DNA of 64,000 nucleotides from Micromonospora pattaloongensis. Its GTDB lineage: Bacteria; Actinomycetota; Actinomycetes; Mycobacteriales; Micromonosporaceae. This document shows positions 59,988-64,000 of the stretch, piece after piece (position 1 is the stretch's first letter; each line of letters opens with the position of its first letter). The notes beneath the pieces are model-generated. The model was given only the letters and a program-made list of their open reading frames with translations. It was not told where the DNA came from and made no database searches. The position numbers and the translations under genes are program-made. The stretch spans positions 1 to 64,000 of the forward strand of contig NZ_FNPH01000003.1 in NCBI RefSeq assembly GCF_900107255.1. The letters run 5' to 3'.

Positions 59988-60051
59988 TCCACCGACCGCC
60001 AGGACCGATCCACCGACCGCCAGGACTGATCCACCGACCGCCAGGACTCCG
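59968..60051 (+). repeat. Four tandem 21-bp units across a stop codon
   Basis: The unit CCACCGACCGCCAGGACTGAT occurs at 59968, 59989, 60010 and 60031, the second with one change and the last diverging at its end. The first copy carries the final codons and the TGA of the small membrane protein, so copies two to four duplicate that C-terminus and its stop in the 3' region. Confidence 0.9.
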
Positions 60052-60099
60052 TCCGCGCCATCGCCGCCGCGGCAACACGCGGCGGCCGCGCGGCCCGCG

Positions 60100-61422
60100 C
60101 TACAGGCTGAAGGACTGCTCCTCGGGCGCCACCACCCGCTCCGCGGTCACGCCGAGCGCCCGCAGATCGTCGACGAAGCTCGGATAGCCGCGGTCGATGT
60201 GGTGCACGTGCGAGACCTCGGTGACGCCGTCCGCGCAGAGCCCGGCGATCACCAGCCCCGCGCCGGCCCGGATGTCGGTCGCCCGCACCGGCGCACTGGA
60301 GAGGCGCTCCCGTCCCCGTACGACCGCGTGGTGACCGTCGGTCTTGATGTCGGCCCCGAGCCGTGCCATCTCGTTGACGAACATGAACCGCCCGTCGAAG
60401 ATGTTCTCGGTGATCAACGAGGCGCCCTCGCTCACCGCGGCGAGGCCGATCGCCATCGGCAGCAGATCGGTGGCGAAGCCCGGATACGGCAGGGTCACCA
60501 CGTCGACCGCGCCCGGACGGCGGTCCATCTGCACCCGGAAGGCGTCGTCGCGGGTCTCGACGAGACCGCCGGCGGAGACGACCTTGTCCAGCGCGATCTC
60601 CAGGTAGTTCGGGCTCACCCCGGTCACGGTCACGTCGCCACGGGTCATCGCCGCGGCGAACGCCCAGGTGCCGCCGACGATGCGGTCGCCGACCGTAGCG
60701 TGCCGCACCGGGCGCAGCGCGTCGACGCCCTCGATGCGCAGCGTCGAGGTGCCGGCCCCCTCGATGCGGGCCCCCATCTGCGACAGCATCTCGCAGATGT
60801 CGACGATCTCGGGCTCCCGCGCGGCGTTGTCGATCTCGGTGACGCCCTTCGCGAGCACCGCGGCCATCAGCAGGTTCTCGGTGGCGCCCACGCTCGGGAA
60901 GTCCAACCAGATGGTGGCCCCGTGCAGCCCGTCCGGGGCCTCGGCGATGACGAAGCCGTGCTCGCCCGAGACGTCGGCCCCCATCCGCGCCAGGCCGGCC
61001 ACGTGCATGTCCAGGCCGCGCGAGCCGATCGCGTCCCCACCGGGATGGGCCACCCGCACCTTGCCGCAGCGGGCCAGCAGCGGCCCGAGCACGCAGATGG
61101 AGGCCCGCAGCCGGCGTACCAGGTCGTAGTCGGCCTCGCTGCCCAGCTCCTCCGGCACCTCGATGGTGACGGAGCTGGCGCGCGCGGGTCCGGGGCCGAC
61201 CGGGTCGTCGTCGGTGAACGACACCTCGCAGCCGAGCCGCCGCAGCACCTCACCCATGATCGCGATGTCGGTGATCCGCGGGACGTTGCTGATCACGCTC
61301 CGACCCGGCGCCAGCAGCGCCGCCGCCATCAGCTTGAGCGCCGAGTTCTTCGCGCCCACCACGTGGACCTCGCCCGCCAGCCGCGCCCCGCCGTTGACTC
61401 TGATCATGTCCACGCCGGCCAT
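60100..61422 (-). CDS. murA: UDP-N-acetylglucosamine 1-carboxyvinyltransferase (MurA)
   Basis: A 440-residue cytoplasmic enzyme for the first committed step of peptidoglycan synthesis, adding enolpyruvate to UDP-GlcNAc. VGAKNSALK holds the conserved Lys. The loop that carries the Cys attacked by fosfomycin in E. coli reads GGDAIGSR, with Asp (codon 61033-61035); the same change is known in mycobacterial MurA and predicts fosfomycin insensitivity. I chose ATG 61422, because MurA proteins begin near MIRVNGG. The frame is open to 61593 and would add about 57 proline/alanine-rich residues overlapping the divergent adenosyltransferase gene. Confidence 0.92.
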   Translation of the reverse strand: MAGVDMIRVNGGARLAGEVHVVGAKNSALKLMAAALLAPGRSVISNVPRITDIAIMGEVLRRLGCEVSFTDDDPVGPGPARASSVTIEVPEELGSEADYDLVRRLRASICVLGPLLARCGKVRVAHPGGDAIGSRGLDMHVAGLARMGADVSGEHGFVIAEAPDGLHGATIWLDFPSVGATENLLMAAVLAKGVTEIDNAAREPEIVDICEMLSQMGARIEGAGTSTLRIEGVDALRPVRHATVGDRIVGGTWAFAAAMTRGDVTVTGVSPNYLEIALDKVVSAGGLVETRDDAFRVQMDRRPGAVDVVTLPYPGFATDLLPMAIGLAAVSEGASLITENIFDGRFMFVNEMARLGADIKTDGHHAVVRGRERLSSAPVRATDIRAGAGLVIAGLCADGVTEVSHVHHIDRGYPSFVDDLRALGVTAERVVAPEEQSFSL

Positions 61423-61570
61423 CGTATGAGCGTCCGTCGCATCCGGCTCGGCCACCCCGGACCACCCGGCGATCCCGGCGGCATCCACCCCGTCGCTCGG
61501 CACGACATCCGTGCCGGGCTCGGCCGCGCCGGGCGCGACGGCGGGGATGGGCATCCGTACGCTGTGGCTC

Positions 61571-62149
61571 ATGGCGGTCCACCTCACGCGCATCTACACC
61601 AAGGCCGGCGACACCGGCATGACCAGGTTGAGCAACAACGAGCAGGTCCCGAAGACCGGCCCGCGGATCGGCGCGTACGCCGAGGTCGACGAGGCCAACG
61701 CGGCGCTCGGGGTCGCGATCGCGATGGGGCAGCTCGACGAAGAGCTCCGGACGATCCTCACGTCGATCCAGAACGATCTCTTCGACGTCGGAGCCGACCT
61801 GGCCACGCCGATCGAGCCGGACCCCGCGTACCCGCCGCTGCGGGTCACCGAGGAGTACGTCACCCGCCTCGAGGGCTGGTGCGACGAGTACAACGCGCGG
61901 CTGTCCAAGCTTGACTCCTTCGTCCTGCCGGGCGGCACCGCCGGGGCGGCACTGTTGCACGTGGCCCGCACAGTGGCGCGGCGAGCCGAGCGCGCGGCAT
62001 GGGCGCTGGTCAGTCAAGAACCGGAACGAACCAGTGTCCTCCCGGCAAAGTATCTCAACCGGCTGTCGGATCTGCTGTTCATCCTGGCGAGAACGGCAAA
62101 TCCCGACGGCGACGTGCTCTGGGTGCCCGGCGGCAAGCGCACGGAGTGA
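61571..62149 (+). CDS. PduO-type cob(I)alamin adenosyltransferase
   Basis: A 192-residue helical-bundle enzyme that makes adenosylcobalamin from ATP and cob(I)alamin. The N-terminal ATP loop is [14 protein letters not shown], and the conserved helix [14 protein letters not shown] carries the catalytic Arg/Glu residues. It supplies the cofactor needed by IcmA/IcmB and Ecm in this window. It diverges from murA. The DUF2550 gene converges on it with 15 bp between stops. Confidence 0.92.
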   Translation: MAVHLTRIYTKAGDTGMTRLSNNEQVPKTGPRIGAYAEVDEANAALGVAIAMGQLDEELRTILTSIQNDLFDVGADLATPIEPDPAYPPLRVTEEYVTRLEGWCDEYNARLSKLDSFVLPGGTAGAALLHVARTVARRAERAAWALVSQEPERTSVLPAKYLNRLSDLLFILARTANPDGDVLWVPGGKRTE

Positions 62150-62164
62150 CCGGCGCCGGCGGGG

Positions 62165-62614
62165 TCAGGCTGCGGGCCAGTCCTGGGCCATAGGCGAGGC
62201 CGCCCCCGGAGGGGCGGCCTCGAGCCAGGAGAGAAATCCGGTCACCGTCGACTTCGCCATCGCGATCTCGATCGGCGCCTGGTGGCTGATACAGCGCAGG
62301 ATGATCCAGTCCGGGGACATGGCGAGCCGTTCCTGCCCCTCGGGCAGCCGCCGGCGCTCGACCGCGAGCCCCCGGCGCGACAGCACCCGCTTGGGGCGGA
62401 TCGCGAAGCTGAACAGCCGGTACCAGCGCAGCTCGTCGTCGACGAAGCGCCCGAAGCCCGGCGACCACCCACGCCCGTCGAGCATCGTCGACACCCGGAC
62501 GTTGAGCCTGATGATGCCGCCCGCGCGGACCAGGATGGCGCGGCGGACGAACAGGGCCGTCACGGCGGCAAGCAGGATCAGGAGCGCTACTCCGATCCAT
62601 TCCAGGGCCTGCAT
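62165..62614 (-). CDS. DUF2550-domain membrane-anchored protein
   Basis: A 149-residue protein with one N-terminal membrane helix (about 5-25) and a soluble DUF2550 domain containing RWYRLFSFAIRPKRVLSRRGL. It follows atpC by 15 bp, the position where this family is usually found in actinobacteria. No function is known. Co-transcription with atpC is likely. Confidence 0.85.
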   Translation of the reverse strand: MQALEWIGVALLILLAAVTALFVRRAILVRAGGIIRLNVRVSTMLDGRGWSPGFGRFVDDELRWYRLFSFAIRPKRVLSRRGLAVERRRLPEGQERLAMSPDWIILRCISHQAPIEIAMAKSTVTGFLSWLEAAPPGAASPMAQDWPAA

Positions 62615-62629
62615 CGTGACGTCGCGCGG

Positions 62630-62911
62630 TCAGTGCGTGGCGGCGGTGGCCGGCACGGCCTCTTCGGCGAGGATGGTCACGCCCTCGGCGGTGACGGAGA
62701 GGAAGCCGCCGGCCACGTCGTACGCGACCTGCTCCCCGCCGCTCAGCTTGATGCGCACCTGGCCGGGTTCCGCGAGCTGCCCCAGCAGCGGCGCGTGCCC
62801 CGGAAGCACACCGATCTCGCCCTCGGTCGTCCGGGCGACGACCATCTCGGCCTCACCGGTCCAGACCTTCTTTTCGACGGCTACGAGCTCGACGTGCACC
62901 TGCTTAGCCAC
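62630..62911 (-). CDS. atpC: F-type ATP synthase epsilon subunit, lacking the C-terminal helical domain
   Basis: A 93-residue epsilon subunit comprising only the N-terminal beta-sandwich, with the motifs [16 protein letters not shown] and [16 protein letters not shown]. Most family members have about 120-135 residues, with two C-terminal helices that inhibit ATP hydrolysis; these are absent here. A good AAGGAGA ribosome site lies before the GTG. Unlike the usual order, atpD is not upstream: an LCP-family gene ends 88 bp away. A probable promoter lies in that gap, so atpC and DUF2550 form their own unit. Confidence 0.88.
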   Translation of the reverse strand: MAKQVHVELVAVEKKVWTGEAEMVVARTTEGEIGVLPGHAPLLGQLAEPGQVRIKLSGGEQVAYDVAGGFLSVTAEGVTILAEEAVPATAATH

Positions 62912-62941
62912 GCTGTCTCCTTGTGGGCGGCGGATCGCCCG

Positions 62942-62971
62942 AGTCTAATGCGGCCCGTCCCAATCGCCCAA
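62942..62971 (-). promoter_or_regulatory. Predicted promoter of the isolated atpC-DUF2550 unit
   Basis: On the minus strand TTGGGC (62966-62971), 18 bp and TAGACT (62942-62947) form a plausible promoter, giving a leader of about 25 bases that contains the atpC ribosome site. Confidence 0.45.
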
Positions 62972-62999
62972 GCCGGGTGGCGAGCAGCACGTCAACGGG

Positions 63000-64000
63000 C
63001 TATTTCTCGCGGTTGATCAGCTCGGGATGACCGACGACGAACGCCTCGACGGTGTTTCCCCGGATCGCCCCGAAGAACTCCTGCGCGACCGGCTCGAGCC
63101 GCTCGCCCTGGTAGTCCCGGCCGTCGTAGACCGACTGCCCGGGCAGTCGCATCATGACGATCGAGCTGGCCCGGATGTTGCGCAACGCGAACCCGTACTC
63201 GGCGACGGTGTGTCCGCGGCCGTTGAAGATGACCGACTGGCCGGCGGCGCGCAGCACGGCGTCGAGCTTGAACGGGTTGGTCACCACGTCGCGGCTGAAG
63301 GCCTGGTTGACCATGGCCTTGACGAACTGCTGCTGGTGACGCTGGCGGCCGTAGTCGCCGTCCGGGAGCGTCTTACGCTGCCGGACATAGTCGAGCGCCT
63401 GCCAGCCCTTCAGGTGCCGGGTGCCCTTCTTGTACTCCGCCTGCGGGCCGATGTAGCCCTCGCCGGCCGGGTTCAGCTGCCGGTGCCGGCCGTTCGGCTC
63501 CCGGTGCTCGGACCGGACGTCGGTGTCGACGTACATCGTGACCCCGCCCATGGCGTCCACGATCTTCTGGAACCCGGTGAAGTTGATGATCGCGCCGGCG
63601 TCGAAGCGGGCGATGCCCGTCGCCTGCGACACGGTCTTGGCCAGCAGCTCGAAGCCGCGGGCCGGGTCCGGCTTCTCCTGGCCGGGGACCTGGCTGCCGT
63701 ACGCCATGGCGGAGTTGATCCGGTCGGAGCCGCCGGCGAAGTTCGCGGTCTTGAAGGCGGGGATGTCGACGATCCAGTCGCGCGGCAGCGAGAAGAGGTA
63801 CGCCTGGTCCAGCGACTCCGTCACGTGCAGGATCAGGATGGAGTCGGCCAGCGGCGGGGTGTTGGGGTTCGACGCCCGCGGGTCGATGCCGACCAGCAGC
63901 AGGTTCAGCGGGCCCTTGATGTCGCTCTTGGGCTCCTTGGGCTGGCCGTCGCCGAAGAGGTCCGCGCTGCCCACCGCGCCCTCGTAGCGCGCCAGCAGCG
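63000..64000 (-). CDS. LytR-CpsA-Psr (LCP) family protein, N-terminus beyond the window
   Basis: The visible 333 residues are an LCP catalytic domain. LCP enzymes move glycopolymers from undecaprenyl carriers to peptidoglycan outside the membrane. Key motifs are LNLLLVGIDPR, ADSILILHV, LFSLPRDWIVDIP, DYVRQRKTLPDGDYGRQRHQQQ and the RLPG region near the end. The frame stays open to the right edge, so the membrane anchor and start are not seen. It could attach wall polymers, including those from the island at 31-45 kb, but that link is speculative. Confidence 0.85.
   Translation of the reverse strand, partial: LLARYEGAVGSADLFGDGQPKEPKSDIKGPLNLLLVGIDPRASNPNTPPLADSILILHVTESLDQAYLFSLPRDWIVDIPAFKTANFAGGSDRINSAMAYGSQVPGQEKPDPARGFELLAKTVSQATGIARFDAGAIINFTGFQKIVDAMGGVTMYVDTDVRSEHREPNGRHRQLNPAGEGYIGPQAEYKKGTRHLKGWQALDYVRQRKTLPDGDYGRQRHQQQFVKAMVNQAFSRDVVTNPFKLDAVLRAAGQSVIFNGRGHTVAEYGFALRNIRASSIVMMRLPGQSVYDGRDYQGERLEPVAQEFFGAIRGNTVEAFVVGHPELINREK

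Noticed and set aside
59968-60051. 21-bp repeats considered as a CRISPR array or iteron origin
   Set aside because: The units are head-to-tail with no spacers, no cas or rep gene is nearby, and the array begins within a coding sequence.

Overview
The window is high-GC chromosomal DNA with short intergenic gaps, frequent GTG starts and ATGA/GTGA stop-start overlaps. The gene content points to a mycelial actinobacterium: a 1,696-residue NAD-glutamate dehydrogenase, the mismatch endonuclease NucS, two Scy/FilP-like coiled-coil proteins, crotonyl-CoA carboxylase/reductase, a MurA with Asp at the usual Cys position, and a DUF2550 gene beside atpC. From memory, the order of the core genes resembles the Streptomyces atp-to-icmA region, and the overall style suggests Micromonosporaceae; neither could be checked here. 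No rRNA, tRNA or CRISPR array was seen.

Layout. 1-1,000: a small accessory patch with the tail of an IS481-family transposase, a DinB-fold gene, the right end of an IS200/IS605-type element without its genes, and a small GntR regulator. 1.1-9.8 kb: housekeeping and accessory genes (EamA transporter, PAS-GGDEF protein, DksA/TraR zinc finger, LLM oxidoreductase, hydrolase-TetR pair with a clear promoter/operator, glycogen-debranching-type enzyme, SCP2 and GNAT proteins). 9.9-19.4 kb: NAD-glutamate dehydrogenase, a lipoprotein penicillin-binding protein, an arginase-family protein and a thioredoxin-TPR protein. 19.5-25.8 kb: acyl-CoA genes icmA, meaB, thiolase, epimerase and ccr. 26-30.7 kb: two coiled-coil cytoskeletal genes and an AI-2E-family membrane protein. 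30.7-45.2 kb: a polysaccharide island bounded by two GH26-like secreted proteins. It holds an overlapping operon (acyltransferase, Wzz-like, Wzy-like, Wzx-like, sulfotransferase, APH-like kinase), a second glycosyltransferase operon (Alg14-like, Alg13-like, GT2) and a secreted beta-propeller. 45.3-62.6 kb: a tandem 3-hydroxybutyryl-CoA dehydrogenase, a secreted sugar dehydrogenase, an aldehyde dehydrogenase, nucS, a DUF4126 gene, ecm, an ABC exporter, a second hydroxybutyryl-CoA dehydrogenase, murA, a PduO-type adenosyltransferase and DUF2550. 62.6-64 kb: an isolated, short atpC beside an LCP-family gene that runs off the end.

How the genes work together. Thiolase, two 3-hydroxyacyl-CoA dehydrogenases, Ccr, epimerase and Ecm make up much of the ethylmalonyl-CoA pathway; IcmA interconverts isobutyryl- and butyryl-CoA. 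MeaB and the adenosyltransferase are the expected GTPase and coenzyme-B12 suppliers for these mutases. Although spread over 40 kb, these genes share a 16-bp near-palindrome (consensus CTTAGCGAYCGTTCAG) in their upstream regions at six places, which I read as the operator of one acyl-CoA-responsive regulon. The polysaccharide island looks like a Wzx/Wzy system making a sulfated and possibly phosphorylated exopolymer, with its own pair of endo-glycanase-like proteins.
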